A stretch of DNA of 64,000 nt from CAYRJD01 sp965205925 (GCA_965205925.1 OZ242183.1:186001-250000); one strand, 5' to 3'; positions 15,657-25,584 are shown, counted from the stretch's first letter. Notes: generated by a model not told the origin, from the sequence alone. Numbers and translations: made by a program.

Positions 15657-17420
15657 ATGCAACTGACCGGAGCACAAGCCCTAATGAAGGGTCTCGAGAT
15701 GTGCGGCGTTGAGGTGATGTTCGGGCTGCCTGGTGGTGCGATTCTGCCCGTCTATGACCCGGTGCTTGACTCACCTATCCGCCACATCCTGGTGCGACAC
15801 GAACAAGGTGCAGGTCACATGGCTCAGGGCTATGCGCAGGTCACTGGCAAACCCGGCGTAGCAATGGTCACCAGCGGCCCAGCTGCTACCAACATCGTTA
15901 CTCCGTTATGCGATGCCTACATGGATTCGGTGCCGCTAGTTGTAATAACCGGTCAGGTCGCGCTTGGCGCGATCGGCTCGGATGCCTTTCAAGAGGCTGA
16001 CACCACAGGCATCACTATGGCCGTCACCAAACACAACTACCTGGTAACTAACGCCAACGACATTCCTCGCATACTCGCTGAGGCTTTCCACATAGCCACC
16101 ACCGGCCGACCAGGACCAGTGCTGATCGATGTTCCGAAAGACATCAGCAATGATCTGATGGATTGGTACTGGCCAGACGAGATCAACTTGCCTGGCTACA
16201 CACCGATCGGAGCGCTAGACGAGCAAGCCGGAAAAAAGATCACCGCAGCCGCCGAACTGATCCTTAGATCTGAACGGCCGATCATCTACGCAGGTGGCGG
16301 CTTACTCAAGGCTCGTGCCGCTGAAGCTTTGCGTGAGTTAGCCGAGCTCACCGACATTCACGTGGTGACAACTCTCATGGCGCGCGGCGTATTCCCTGAC
16401 CGGCATCCACTGTGCTTGGGCATGCCTGGCATGCATGGCAACTACACCGCTGTAACGGCACTGCAGCGAGCCGACCTGCTAATCACCCTCGGCGCTCGTT
16501 TTGATGATCGCGTCACCGGCAACCCGGCTCATTTCGCGCCCGAAGCCAAAGTGATTCACGTGGACATCGACCCCGCAGAGCATGGAAAGGTTCGTAAACC
16601 CGACATCGCCATTGCAGCAGATGCTCGAATCGCAATCGAATCACTAACCAAGAAACTGCGACCACAACTCACCGGCATATCCGGCAATGGTGCTTCCGAT
16701 CACAGTGCTTGGAAGTCAACCATTTCGGGCTGGCGAGAGCGGTACCCGCTTAGCTACGACCAAACTGTTGGAGGAGAGCCGCTTAAGCCGCAATACGTAA
16801 TAGAGCAGCTACGTGACAACTCGCCTAAAGACACCATTGTGGTGTCTGGTGTCGGACAACATCAGATGTGGGCTAGTCAGTTTTGGAAGTTTGACTACCC
16901 ATACACCTGGGTGAACTCCGGCGGGCTAGGCACCATGGGTTACGCCGTACCCGCCGCCATTGGCGCAAAGGTTGGCCAGCCCGATCGCACGGTGTGGGCC
17001 ATAGACGGCGACGGTTGCTTTCAGATGACCGCGCAAGAACTCATCAGTGCAGCCGCGGAAAAGATCCCCGTCAAGATCGCCATTATCAACAACGCCTACC
17101 TCGGCATGGTGCGCCAGTGGCAAGAACTCTTCTACTCCAAGCGCTACAGCGAGGTATACCTCAGCGCGGATCATCCCAACTATGTGGCCTGGGCGCAAGC
17201 AATGGGTTGTTGCGGCATACGAGTTGATTCCGCCGAGGAAGTAGCTCCAGCCATCCAAAAAGCCAACTCCATCAACGACCGACCAGTGGTAATCGATTTC
17301 AGAGTGGACGAAGACGAGAAGGTCTATCCAATGGTGCCCGCTGGCGGCTCCAACGATGACATCATCCTTGATCAAAGCGGTGACGCGGACGCAGCCGCCA
17401 AAGGCACAGCCCCATCATGA
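15657..17420 (+). CDS. ilvB: Acetolactate synthase large (catalytic) subunit
   Basis: 587 residues, normal length. It is the ThDP- and FAD-dependent enzyme joining two pyruvates (valine/leucine) or pyruvate plus 2-oxobutyrate (isoleucine). The catalytic Glu is E49 in VRHEQGAGHMAQGYA. The ThDP/Mg motif is IDGDGCFQMTAQEL near 448, ending in NNAYLGMVRQWQ. The N-terminal GLPGGAILPVYDPV segment is typical. The ATG is preceded by AAGGGG with seven bases between. It overlaps ilvN by 4 bp (ATGA). The leader at 15507-15630 probably controls it. Confidence 0.97.
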   Translation: MQLTGAQALMKGLEMCGVEVMFGLPGGAILPVYDPVLDSPIRHILVRHEQGAGHMAQGYAQVTGKPGVAMVTSGPAATNIVTPLCDAYMDSVPLVVITGQVALGAIGSDAFQEADTTGITMAVTKHNYLVTNANDIPRILAEAFHIATTGRPGPVLIDVPKDISNDLMDWYWPDEINLPGYTPIGALDEQAGKKITAAAELILRSERPIIYAGGGLLKARAAEALRELAELTDIHVVTTLMARGVFPDRHPLCLGMPGMHGNYTAVTALQRADLLITLGARFDDRVTGNPAHFAPEAKVIHVDIDPAEHGKVRKPDIAIAADARIAIESLTKKLRPQLTGISGNGASDHSAWKSTISGWRERYPLSYDQTVGGEPLKPQYVIEQLRDNSPKDTIVVSGVGQHQMWASQFWKFDYPYTWVNSGGLGTMGYAVPAAIGAKVGQPDRTVWAIDGDGCFQMTAQELISAAAEKIPVKIAIINNAYLGMVRQWQELFYSKRYSEVYLSADHPNYVAWAQAMGCCGIRVDSAEEVAPAIQKANSINDRPVVIDFRVDEDEKVYPMVPAGGSNDDIILDQSGDADAAAKGTAPS

Positions 17421-17959
17421 GCGAGACAGACATACGCACGGAGCCAACGCATACTCCGCAGCTGCACATTTTGGCCGCCATCGTCGAAAACAAGTTCGGC
17501 GTGCTGGCGCGCATCACCGGATTGTTCAGTCGACGAGGTTTCAACATCGTCTCCCTAGCCGTGGCACCCACCGATGATCCTGGCTATAGCCGAGTCACCA
17601 TCGTGGTAGACGTAGACGACACCAACGTCAGTCAAATTGCAAAACAGCTAAACAAGCTCATCAACGTAATTCAGATCACAGAGCTAGAACCCGAGCATTC
17701 AGTAGAGCAAGAGCTGATGCTGGCGCGCATTGAGACCGGCGACCGCTCCGCAGTCGAAGAGGTGCTGTCGCAGTTTGACGGCAACGTACTTGACGCCGAC
17801 GAAAACGAACTGATCGTCAGTGCCACAGGCTCGCCCGAACAAATCGAGCAATGTGCAGCCTTGCTAAGACCGCTTGGTATCAGAGTTTTGCAACGCACAG
17901 GTCGCATTGCTTTACGTAGGCTCTCCGAATCGGAACCACCCGTAGCAATTGACTCCTAA
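17417..17959 (+). CDS. ilvN: Acetolactate synthase small (regulatory) subunit
   Basis: 180 residues. Residues 13-62 form the ACT domain (LHILAAIVENKFGVLARITGLFSRRGFNIVSL), which binds valine and stabilises IlvB. The C-terminal domain includes QELMLARIETGDRS and VLSQFDGNVLDADENELIVSATG. The length matches actinobacterial IlvN. The start overlaps the ilvB stop as ATGA, giving coupled translation and stoichiometric subunits. The ketol-acid reductoisomerase gene follows after 42 bp. Confidence 0.96.
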   Translation: MSETDIRTEPTHTPQLHILAAIVENKFGVLARITGLFSRRGFNIVSLAVAPTDDPGYSRVTIVVDVDDTNVSQIAKQLNKLINVIQITELEPEHSVEQELMLARIETGDRSAVEEVLSQFDGNVLDADENELIVSATGSPEQIEQCAALLRPLGIRVLQRTGRIALRRLSESEPPVAIDS

Positions 17960-18001
17960 ACGCAGACAATTCGTTAGCACCAACAGCTGAAAGGCAATCA
18001 C

Positions 18002-19039
18002 ATGGCCGCAACCATCTATTACGACGACGACGCCGACCTGGAGCGACTTTCAAATCGCACAGTCGCGATCATGGGATATGGGTCGCAGGGTCATGCCCAT
18101 GCGTTAGACCTGCGAGACAGCGGCATCAACGTGATAGTGGGCCTGCGTGAGGGCTCTTCATCGCGCGCCAAGGCTGAAGAAGAAGGATTGTCGGTCGGCA
18201 CTGTGGCGCAAGCCGCTGAACAGTCCGACATCATGATGATGGCGTTACCTGATACCGACCAAAAGGCGATTTACGAAGAATCCATAGCTCCGCATCTAAC
18301 TGCGGGCAAGGCTCTGGCCTTCTCACACGGGTTCAACATTCACTTCGACCAGATCAGCGCTCCAGCCGATGTAGACGTATGGATGATCGCTCCCAAGAGT
18401 CCGGGCCACAACGTTCGCCGAACCTACGTTGAGGGTGGCGGGGTTCCTGCACTGGTCGCAGTTCATCAAGACGCTTCAGGCAATGCTCTCGCCGACGCTC
18501 TGGCCTATGCCAAAGGCATAGGTGCCACACGCGCGGGCGTGCTTTCAACCACATTTGCAGAAGAAACCGAAACGGATCTCTTCGGTGAACAGGTGGTGCT
18601 GTGCGGTGGACTGACCGAACTGATTCGGGCGGGTTATGAAACTTTGGTGGATGCTGGCTACCAACCCGAATCTGCTTACTTTGAAACGTTGCACGAGGTG
18701 AAACTGATCGTTGACTTCATTTACGAGGCTGGCATCTCGGGTATGCGTTACTCCGTGTCAACCACGGCCGAGTACGGCGACATGACACGCGGCCCACGCA
18801 TCATTAGCGAAGAGACCCGTAAAGAAATGCGCCGGATCCTCACCGAGATTCAAGACGGCACATTTGCACGCGAGTGGATCGCTGAGAACCGTGAGGGTCT
18901 GCCGAACTACAAGCGGCTAGTGGAAGAGGGCAAGCAGCATCCGATTGAAAAGATTGGGCAAGAGCTGCGAGCGATGATGCCGTGGATTACCGCGGGTAAG
19001 CAGGATGTGGCCGAGGCCTCCGGAGGTGAGGTCAGCTAA
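18002..19039 (+). CDS. ilvC: Ketol-acid reductoisomerase
   Basis: 345 residues, class I length. The Rossmann motif is VAIMGYGSQGHAHALDLRDSG, and the following residues (GLREGSSSRAKAEEEG) match the NADPH-binding loop. The knotted C-terminal domain contains LFGEQVVLCGGLTELIRAGYETL and EAGISGMRYSVSTTAEYGD with the Mg-binding acids. It isomerises and reduces acetolactate or acetohydroxybutyrate, the second step of valine/isoleucine synthesis. GAAAGG precedes the ATG. The TAA overlaps the TAG of the convergent serC gene in CTAA. Confidence 0.97.
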   Translation: MAATIYYDDDADLERLSNRTVAIMGYGSQGHAHALDLRDSGINVIVGLREGSSSRAKAEEEGLSVGTVAQAAEQSDIMMMALPDTDQKAIYEESIAPHLTAGKALAFSHGFNIHFDQISAPADVDVWMIAPKSPGHNVRRTYVEGGGVPALVAVHQDASGNALADALAYAKGIGATRAGVLSTTFAEETETDLFGEQVVLCGGLTELIRAGYETLVDAGYQPESAYFETLHEVKLIVDFIYEAGISGMRYSVSTTAEYGDMTRGPRIISEETRKEMRRILTEIQDGTFAREWIAENREGLPNYKRLVEEGKQHPIEKIGQELRAMMPWITAGKQDVAEASGGEVS

Positions 19040-20328
19040 TTTGCGCTTAGCCGCTCGACGACATAATCAATGCAGCCGCAAAGAGCCTCAACGTCGGCCA
19101 GTTCGATCGCAGGGAAGGCAGCAACCCTTAACTGGTTGCGCCCCAGCTTGCGATAGCCCTCAACGTCAACGACACCGTTTTCTCGCAAAACCGCAGCAAT
19201 CTCATCGGCCGACACTTCGTCGCTGAAGTCAATCGTGCACACCACCGGTGAGCGCATCTGCGGGTCCGACACAAACGGTTGACACCACTCGCGCTTAGTT
19301 GCCCACTCATAAATCGCTGTGCTGTTAGCAACGGACTTGCGCGCGCTCCATTGCAGGCCGCCCATTTCCAGTATCCACTCAAGCGTGTTCGTCGTTAGCA
19401 AAAGCGTCGTTAAGGCGGGAGTGTTGTAGGTCTGGTTTTGACGAGAATTAGTTAACGCAAGTGACAGATTCAATGAAGCCGGCGTCCAACGGCCAGCACT
19501 TTCGCTGGAACCGTCCCCGCTTAGACGCTCAATTCTTTCGACGGCCTTACCGGAGCACAGCGCTATCCACAATCCGCCGTCGGCTGCAAACGCTTTTTGT
19601 GGCGCGAAGTAATAGCAATCAGCCTGCGAAGGATCCCACTCGATTGCACCCGCAGCCGAGGTTCCATCTACCAGCGTGATCACATCGGAGGCGGCGCTTG
19701 GCGTTGCCCAATCGGGACGTTGCACCGGAGCGCACACTCCGGTGCTGGTTTCATTGTGAGTCAGCGCTACCGCATCAACCACTGCTGTGCCTGTAGCCGC
19801 ACCGCTAGATAAAGGTGCGCTCGATTCGGGGTGCATGCCCGGTTCACTCGCAATCACGTCAGGCATCGCTAAATGCGGAGCCTGCGCAGTTACCACAGAA
19901 AATTTCTCAGAAAACTCTCCAAAGCAAAGGTGCTGGCTGCGCTCGGTAATCAATCCAAACGAAGCGCAATCCCAAAAGCTGGTAGATCCGCCGTTACCCA
20001 GCAGTACTTCGGTTGTGTCAGCAAGTCCGAACAGCTCAGCCATACCCGAGCGCAACCGACCCACTAGCGATCGCACACCCGCGCGCCTGTGGCTAGTCCC
20101 TAAGAGATCTTGACCATGGCGTGCCACCTCTTCAGCGGCTTCTAATCGCACCTTTGAAGGACCCGAACCAAAGCGGCCATCAAAGGGAAGTAAGGCAGTC
20201 GGAATGGTTAGGCTTCGATGTCCGGCCGCCGTGTCGTTTGCAACAGGGTTGTCGGCGCCTGAGCCCGATACTTTCTTGCCGGTTGTGCCGTTCGCAGGTG
20301 CCACCATCACTGCCACGATACCGACCAC
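19036..20328 (-). CDS. serC: Phosphoserine aminotransferase, actinobacterial type
   Basis: Class-V PLP aminotransferase of the actinobacterial SerC type: LLPFDGRFGSGPSKVRLEAA, LLGTSHRRAGVRSLVGRLR, VLLGNGGSTSFWDCASFGL and a PLP-lysine region CYYFAPQKAFAADGGLW. It converts 3-phosphohydroxypyruvate to phosphoserine. The 430-residue form begins at a GTG (20328) and has about 50 extra residues before the conserved part; an ATG at 20307 is also possible. serA is 1.3 kb away, consistent with a serine-synthesis neighbourhood. The stop overlaps that of ilvC. Confidence 0.9.
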   Translation of the reverse strand: MVGIVAVMVAPANGTTGKKVSGSGADNPVANDTAAGHRSLTIPTALLPFDGRFGSGPSKVRLEAAEEVARHGQDLLGTSHRRAGVRSLVGRLRSGMAELFGLADTTEVLLGNGGSTSFWDCASFGLITERSQHLCFGEFSEKFSVVTAQAPHLAMPDVIASEPGMHPESSAPLSSGAATGTAVVDAVALTHNETSTGVCAPVQRPDWATPSAASDVITLVDGTSAAGAIEWDPSQADCYYFAPQKAFAADGGLWIALCSGKAVERIERLSGDGSSESAGRWTPASLNLSLALTNSRQNQTYNTPALTTLLLTTNTLEWILEMGGLQWSARKSVANSTAIYEWATKREWCQPFVSDPQMRSPVVCTIDFSDEVSADEIAAVLRENGVVDVEGYRKLGRNQLRVAAFPAIELADVEALCGCIDYVVERLSAN

Positions 20329-20377
20329 GGTTCCATGCCGCTAATCGCTTAATAATCACCCAACCAGGAAAACACAA

Positions 20378-21598
20378 GTGCAAAACACCGCGAGCGATCG
20401 CATATCCGCTACTGCGATCGCTATTACCCCTTCAGCCACTCTGGCGGTAGACGCCAAGGCCAAACAACTGATAGCCGAGGGCGAAAACGTGATCGGCTTC
20501 GGTGCTGGTGAACCAGATTTTCCTACCCCACCGCATGTAGTAGCAGCCGCGGTGGCTGCTTGCCAGGACACAAAAAATCATCTCTACTCACCTGCAGGCG
20601 GACAGCCAGAACTAAAGGAAGCGTTGGCAGCCAAAACTCGCCGAGACAGTGGATTAGAGCTGTCTGCTAGCCAGTTTTTGGTAACAAACGGTGGTAAGCA
20701 AGCCGTGTACAACACGATGGCCGTGCTTGTAAATCCGGGTGACGAAGTGCTGTTGCCTACGCCTTACTGGACCACTTATCCCGAAGCCATCGCCATGTTT
20801 GGTGGCGTACCAAAGACCGTCTTCGCTGGCATCGAAGCCCAGTTCAAAGTAACCGTCGATCAACTCGAAGCCGCGCGAACCGACCGCACCAAGGCACTGC
20901 TGTTTGTGTCGCCTTCAAACCCGACGGGTGCAGTTTATGAGCGCAGCGAGATTGAAGCCATCGGGCGCTGGGCAGCTGAGCACGAGTTGTGGGTAATCAC
21001 CGACGAAATCTATGAACATCTCACATACGACGAAACTCAACATCACTCCTTGCCCGTAGTGGTACCAGAGGTGCTTGACCGCTGTGTTGTCCTAAACGGT
21101 GTCGCTAAGACCTACGCGATGACCGGCTGGCGAGTGGGTTGGATGGCTGGTCCACCCGATGTGATCTCGGCTGCCACCAACTTACAAAGCCATTCCACCT
21201 CCAACGTCTGCAATGTGGCGCAAGCCGCAGCCTTAGCAGCGGTGTGCGGACCACTCGATGCCGTGGCCGAAATGCGTGCTGCGTTTAATGAACGTCGTTT
21301 GGCTATTCAAAAAATTCTTGACAGCATCGGCGGAGAAACATCTGGCGTTACCTGCAAACTGCCTGCCGGTGCGTTCTACGCATTTCCTTCAATGGCGGGC
21401 GTGCTAGGCCTAGAGATCGCGGGCCAAAAGATCAACTCCACGCTTGATCTGGCGCGCGTAGTGCTAGAGCAATCAAAGGTTGCGTTTGTGCCTGGCGAAG
21501 CATTCGGGGCTCCCGGCTATGCACGCTTCTCATTCGCATTGGGCTTAGACGACCTTGTAGAAGGCGCCAATCGCATAAAACAACTACTAGAGAGCTGA
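20378..21598 (+). CDS. Aspartate-type class I aminotransferase
   Basis: 406 residues, fold-type I aminotransferase of the aspartate/prephenate group. Motifs: FGAGEPDFPTPPHV, LYSPAGGQPELKEALA, SPSNPTGAVY and the PLP lysine near 244 in NGVAKTYAMTGWRVGW. The arginine that binds the alpha-carboxylate appears in ARFSFALG near the C-terminus. It probably interconverts aspartate and oxaloacetate, though other amino donors are possible. GTG start at 20378, preceded by AGGA at a good distance. It is divergent from serC with about 50 bp between; serA follows after 11 bp, so they likely share a transcript. Confidence 0.9.
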   Translation: MQNTASDRISATAIAITPSATLAVDAKAKQLIAEGENVIGFGAGEPDFPTPPHVVAAAVAACQDTKNHLYSPAGGQPELKEALAAKTRRDSGLELSASQFLVTNGGKQAVYNTMAVLVNPGDEVLLPTPYWTTYPEAIAMFGGVPKTVFAGIEAQFKVTVDQLEAARTDRTKALLFVSPSNPTGAVYERSEIEAIGRWAAEHELWVITDEIYEHLTYDETQHHSLPVVVPEVLDRCVVLNGVAKTYAMTGWRVGWMAGPPDVISAATNLQSHSTSNVCNVAQAAALAAVCGPLDAVAEMRAAFNERRLAIQKILDSIGGETSGVTCKLPAGAFYAFPSMAGVLGLEIAGQKINSTLDLARVVLEQSKVAFVPGEAFGAPGYARFSFALGLDDLVEGANRIKQLLES

Positions 21599-21609
21599 TT
21601 GAGAGTTAC

Positions 21610-22575
21610 ATGTCGCTGGTAATAATTGCAGAACCGCTAGCACCTGAGGGAGCTGAGCTGCTGCGTGCAGCGGGGCACGAAGTGGTTGACACCGATCCAA
21701 AAATTGGCGTGCACGATCTACGCAAGGCGGTAGCTCCGGCACAGGGATTGATCGTGCGCTCTGCTACTCAGGTTGACGCTGCAATGCTGTCCGAAGCCAA
21801 CGATCTGAGGATCGTTGGACGTGCAGGAGTGGGCGTTGACAACATCGATGTGCAGTACGCATCTGAGCGTGGCGTAATTGTGGCCAACGCTCCAGCTGCC
21901 AACGTGATGTCCGCAGCTGAGCTAACGGTGGGTCTGATAATCGCTAGTGCGCGCCACATCCCGCAAGCGCATACCGCCTTGTATGAGGGTCGCTGGGATC
22001 GCAGCCAATGGGTGGGCACCGAACTGTTTGGCCAAACGGTTGGCCTTGTGGGTCTAGGTCGTGTTGGCCAGTTGGTAGCGCAACGGCTAGAAGCATTCGG
22101 AATGCGTGTGCTGGCTTACGATCCTTACGTCACACAGGAATCTGTCTCTGAGGTAAACGTGTCGATTGTCAGCGACCTGGCGCAACTGCTGAGCGAATCC
22201 GACTTCGTGTCAATACACATGGCTAAGACCGCTGAAACTGCAGGCATGATTGGGGCGGAAAATCTGGCTGCGATGAAGCCAGGCGCATACCTCATCAACG
22301 CTGCCAGGGGTGGCCTCGTTGATGAAACCGCTTTGCTGGAAGCACTAGAGAATGGTCACCTGAGTGGTGCTGCTATAGACACCTGGACCAAGGAGCCTTC
22401 GGTCGATTCACCGCTGCTACATCGCACAGATGTAATCGCTTTGCCTCACCTAGGTGCCAGCACAACCGAAGCTCAGTCGCGCGCAGCCATCACAATCGCT
22501 CAGTGCGTTATTGATGGATTAGCGGGTCGACCAGTGGCCACCGCGGTAAACACGATCAGCTCCCACCGGGACTAA
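21610..22575 (+). CDS. serA: D-3-phosphoglycerate dehydrogenase, short form
   Basis: 321 residues, D-2-hydroxyacid dehydrogenase. NAD motif GLVGLGRVGQLVAQRLEAFG; substrate and catalytic residues in GRAGVGVDNIDV, INAARGGLVDETAL, DTWTKEP and HLGASTTEAQSRAA (catalytic His). It oxidises 3-phosphoglycerate in serine synthesis. It lacks the C-terminal ASB and ACT regulatory domains that make many actinobacterial SerA proteins about 530 residues, so serine feedback may be absent. Its stop overlaps the leuD stop in CTAA on the opposite strand. Confidence 0.88.
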   Translation: MSLVIIAEPLAPEGAELLRAAGHEVVDTDPKIGVHDLRKAVAPAQGLIVRSATQVDAAMLSEANDLRIVGRAGVGVDNIDVQYASERGVIVANAPAANVMSAAELTVGLIIASARHIPQAHTALYEGRWDRSQWVGTELFGQTVGLVGLGRVGQLVAQRLEAFGMRVLAYDPYVTQESVSEVNVSIVSDLAQLLSESDFVSIHMAKTAETAGMIGAENLAAMKPGAYLINAARGGLVDETALLEALENGHLSGAAIDTWTKEPSVDSPLLHRTDVIALPHLGASTTEAQSRAAITIAQCVIDGLAGRPVATAVNTISSHRD

Positions 22576-23165
22576 GTGAGGCTCGGCAGCCAAGCCGAGC
22601 GCTGCGTCTCGTAGCTGTCAATGTTGGTTGCGCTGCGCATCGTGATGCCAATGTCGTCAAGTCCTTCTAGGAACCGCTCTTGAGTGGCTGCATCCAGCGG
22701 AAACGGTTCTTCAATTCCGATTTCGGGGATAGCCACTACCAGACGCTCAACATCAATGGTGACCTCTAGGTCGGGATTGTCATGCAGGGCGGCTCGAATG
22801 GTGGTTGCGATTTTTTCACTGACCGTGACCGGGATTAGGCCGTTTTTTGTGGCGTTATTTTGAAAGATGTCACCGAAGCGTGGCGATATGACCGCCACAA
22901 AGCCGTGATCCATCAACGCCCAGACCGCATGCTCACGCGAAGATCCGGTGCCAAAGTTCGGCCCAGCTACCAACACGGTTGCTCCTGCAAATCGTTCGTC
23001 GTTCAAGATGAAGTCCTGCTCGTCACGCCATTCCGAAAAAAGACCCTTGCCGAAGCCGGTGCGCTCAACTCGCTTTAGCCAGTCGCTTGGGATTATCTGA
23101 TCGGTATCAACGTCTGACCGGTCTAGCGGCACCGCTCTGCCTTGGTGAATTTTGACTTCCTGCAT
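22572..23165 (-). CDS. leuD: 3-isopropylmalate dehydratase small subunit
   Basis: 197 residues from the ATG at 23165. A longer frame to 23279 adds residues unlike LeuD and overlaps leuC, so I reject it. Motifs: RSDVDTDQIIPSDWLKR and GPNFGTGSSREHAVWAL, typical of the swivelling small subunit. With LeuC it isomerises 2-isopropylmalate (leucine) and, given cimA nearby, probably citramalate. The spacing to leuC upstream is 41 bp, so they are co-transcribed. Confidence 0.96.
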   Translation of the reverse strand: MQEVKIHQGRAVPLDRSDVDTDQIIPSDWLKRVERTGFGKGLFSEWRDEQDFILNDERFAGATVLVAGPNFGTGSSREHAVWALMDHGFVAVISPRFGDIFQNNATKNGLIPVTVSEKIATTIRAALHDNPDLEVTIDVERLVVAIPEIGIEEPFPLDAATQERFLEGLDDIGITMRSATNIDSYETQRSAWLPSLT

Positions 23166-23206
23166 GCTCACTACCTGCTTTTGGCTGGGTTCTTGTAAGG
23201 AGGTGG

Positions 23207-24631
23207 CTAGCTGGTTAGATCGGCTGGTACTGCGAAGTGGCCAGCAATCGCTGTGGCTGCCGCGACAGCGGGCGAACACAAATGGGTGCGTCCGCCGCGT
23301 CCCTGCCGTCCCTCAAAATTGCGGTTAGAGGTAGACGCACATCGCTCGCCTGGCTCCAGCTTGTCTGGGTTCATCGCCAAGCACATAGAGCAACCCGGCT
23401 CTCGCCAGTCAAATCCGGCTTGAACAAACACCGCGTCAAGGCCTTCTTGCTCAGCTTGGTGTTTAACTGCAAACGAGCCTGGCACCACCAAGGTGCGTAC
23501 TCCGTCGGCCACCTTTTTCCCGCGCACCACTTCAGCAGCAGCTCGCAAATCCTCAATACGCGAGTTGGTGCAACTGCCAATAAATACTGTGTCAATCGGC
23601 ACATCCACCAACCGGTCACCCGGCGATAATCCCATGTACTCCAAAGCACGCTGAGCGGTGGCGGCATCGGTGGGGTCTTCAAAGTCACTCGGGCTCGGTA
23701 TCGCACCTTCTAACGCAATCACGTGAGCAGGGTTAGTGCCCCAGGTCACATGCGGCACAAGCCTGGCACCATCAAGCTGCACCGAAGCGTCAAACGTGGC
23801 GCCAAGCTCAGTTGGCAGGGTGCGCCAATCGGCTATAGCGGCTTGCAGATCGGCGCCTTGGGGAGCGTGCGTGCGACCCGTTATGTACTCAAATGTTGTG
23901 TCGTCCGGCGCAATCAAACCGGCCTTGGCCCCAGCTTCGATTGACATGTTGCACACGGTCATACGGCCTTCCATAGACAATGCCTCAATGACCGAGCCGC
24001 GGTACTCGATGATGTGGCCAATGCCGCCACCGGTGCCAATCTTGCCGATGATCGCCAGCACGATGTCTTTACCGGTCACGCCTTCGGGAACGGTGCCATC
24101 TACTCGTATTTCCATTGTGCGCGGGCGTTTTTGCGGCAAGGTTTGTGAAGCCAGCACGTGCTCTACTTCTGAGGTGCCTATGCCAAATGCCAGAGCACCA
24201 AAGGCTCCGTGCGTGGAAGTGTGGCTGTCGCCGCAAACCACGGTCATACCCGGCAGCGTTAACCCCTGTTCGGGCCCGATGATGTGCACTATTCCTTGGC
24301 TTGGGTCACCCATTCGATACAGCGCAATCCCAAACTCCTCGCAGTTTTTGCGTAGCACCTCTACCTGTTTTGCGGAGATCGGGTCGGTAATCGGTAGATG
24401 AATATCAACGGTTGGGACGTTGTGGTCTTCGGTCGCAACCGTCAGGTCAGGACGTCTCACCGTGCGACCAGCCAAACGTAAGCCGTCAAAAGCCTGTGGC
24501 GACGTCACCTCATGGATGAGGTGTAGATCGATATAGAGCAGATCAGGTTGGCCATCGCCAGTGCGTACGACGTGACGCTCCCAAACCTTGTCTGCCAAGG
24601 TGAGCGGTTTGGTTTTAGCGCTTGAATTCAC
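23207..24631 (-). CDS. leuC: 3-isopropylmalate dehydratase large subunit
   Basis: 474 residues, aconitase superfamily. Cluster ligands are visible as the Cys in FIGSCTNSRIEDLRAA and the pair in CSMCLAMNPDKL. Other signatures are VCGDSHTSTHGAFGALAFGIGTSEVEHVLA and the N-terminal LADKVWERHVV. It is the catalytic 4Fe-4S subunit of isopropylmalate isomerase, working with LeuD immediately downstream. ATG at 24631. The upstream alpha/beta hydrolase gene ends only 14 bp away, so all of 22572-26200 on this strand may be one transcript. Confidence 0.97.
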   Translation of the reverse strand: MNSSAKTKPLTLADKVWERHVVRTGDGQPDLLYIDLHLIHEVTSPQAFDGLRLAGRTVRRPDLTVATEDHNVPTVDIHLPITDPISAKQVEVLRKNCEEFGIALYRMGDPSQGIVHIIGPEQGLTLPGMTVVCGDSHTSTHGAFGALAFGIGTSEVEHVLASQTLPQKRPRTMEIRVDGTVPEGVTGKDIVLAIIGKIGTGGGIGHIIEYRGSVIEALSMEGRMTVCNMSIEAGAKAGLIAPDDTTFEYITGRTHAPQGADLQAAIADWRTLPTELGATFDASVQLDGARLVPHVTWGTNPAHVIALEGAIPSPSDFEDPTDAATAQRALEYMGLSPGDRLVDVPIDTVFIGSCTNSRIEDLRAAAEVVRGKKVADGVRTLVVPGSFAVKHQAEQEGLDAVFVQAGFDWREPGCSMCLAMNPDKLEPGERCASTSNRNFEGRQGRGGRTHLCSPAVAAATAIAGHFAVPADLTS

Positions 24632-24645
24632 GGGTGCCTATCTAA

Positions 24646-25584
24646 TCACCGACTTAGTGGTTTGGCACCAGTGTTGATTCTGGCGGCCACTGCATCAACT
24701 GCTGCTAACAATGCTTGCGGCCACATAAAGGCTGAGCGCAAACACGAGATATGACCACCCTTAATCTCAAAAACATCCTGAGCCTTAATCAGACGCGCCA
24801 ACTCACGCTGGCGTTCTGGCGACACCACTTCATCTTGCGCCGTAATCACACTCGCCACTGGCACATCCACCGAACTCAGCCAAGTACGTGCGTCAAATAT
24901 TCCCAACTCACGACCTGCCTGTAATAACCGCAACGGTTCGTGCCGGTATATCTCGCTCAGAGCCCACTCGCTCATGCCTTGTCTTGATCTTTCTTCAAGC
25001 ATGCGCCCACCTATCCAGAGTGACAGACTGCGCGGCAGTACGGCAGCTGCCGTCGCCACTGCACCAAGCGTCAAAAAACTGATCAGCTCACTCAGCGACT
25101 CGCGAAACATTCCAGCCGTGGCGCACAGCACCATGCCCGCTACCAGCTCGCGATGATGCCGCCAAAGCATCTGAGCGATAGTGCCACCCATCGAATACCC
25201 CACCACTATCAACTTTTCGGCTCCCAGGTGATTCACCAAAGCAGCTACATCATCGGCGCATTCCGCCAGCCTGAACCGGCGATGCCTACGAAGTCCGCGT
25301 CCATGACCGTGCAGATCGGGCGCGACCAAGCCGTAGCGCGGTATCAAGGTCCCATATGCATTAGCCCAGTTAATGTCCGCAGTAGCCGTCCAGCCGTGGA
25401 GCAGCAACAAGGTTGGAGCACCCGGTGGAGCCTTGTGTATGCGTACGAAACCGTCGCCACGGTTTGGCAGGTTTACGACTGCACCGGGTGGGAAAGAGAT
25501 TTGCCGCGCCGCAGACGAAACCGCAGTGCCGTTTGCGGTACTTATGGTGCTTGCAGTAATAGCGCTTTGAGCGTTAACGGCCAA
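24646..25584 (-). CDS. Alpha/beta hydrolase
   Basis: 312 residues. Oxyanion-hole region LLLHGWTATADINWANAYGTL, nucleophile elbow VGYSMGGTIAQ, a likely acid residue in SVITAQDEVVSP and a catalytic His in IKGGHISCL. It resembles generic lipid/ester hydrolases or haloperoxidase-like proteins. The substrate is unknown. The middle cap region has a hydrophobic stretch (LITFLTLGAVATAAAVLPRSL-like, about residues 190-212) that may form a lipid-facing lid. It overlaps the greA stop by 11 bp, showing coupling with greA. Confidence 0.87.
   Translation of the reverse strand: MAVNAQSAITASTISTANGTAVSSAARQISFPPGAVVNLPNRGDGFVRIHKAPPGAPTLLLLHGWTATADINWANAYGTLIPRYGLVAPDLHGHGRGLRRHRRFRLAECADDVAALVNHLGAEKLIVVGYSMGGTIAQMLWRHHRELVAGMVLCATAGMFRESLSELISFLTLGAVATAAAVLPRSLSLWIGGRMLEERSRQGMSEWALSEIYRHEPLRLLQAGRELGIFDARTWLSSVDVPVASVITAQDEVVSPERQRELARLIKAQDVFEIKGGHISCLRSAFMWPQALLAAVDAVAARINTGAKPLSR

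Noticed and set aside
23166..23279. N-terminal extension of leuD
   Set aside because: The added residues are unlike LeuD and overlap leuC. The ATG at 23165 begins the conserved sequence.
23736..24401. 221-codon plus-strand frame
   Set aside because: Antisense to leuC, whose catalytic motifs are all present in the minus-strand frame.
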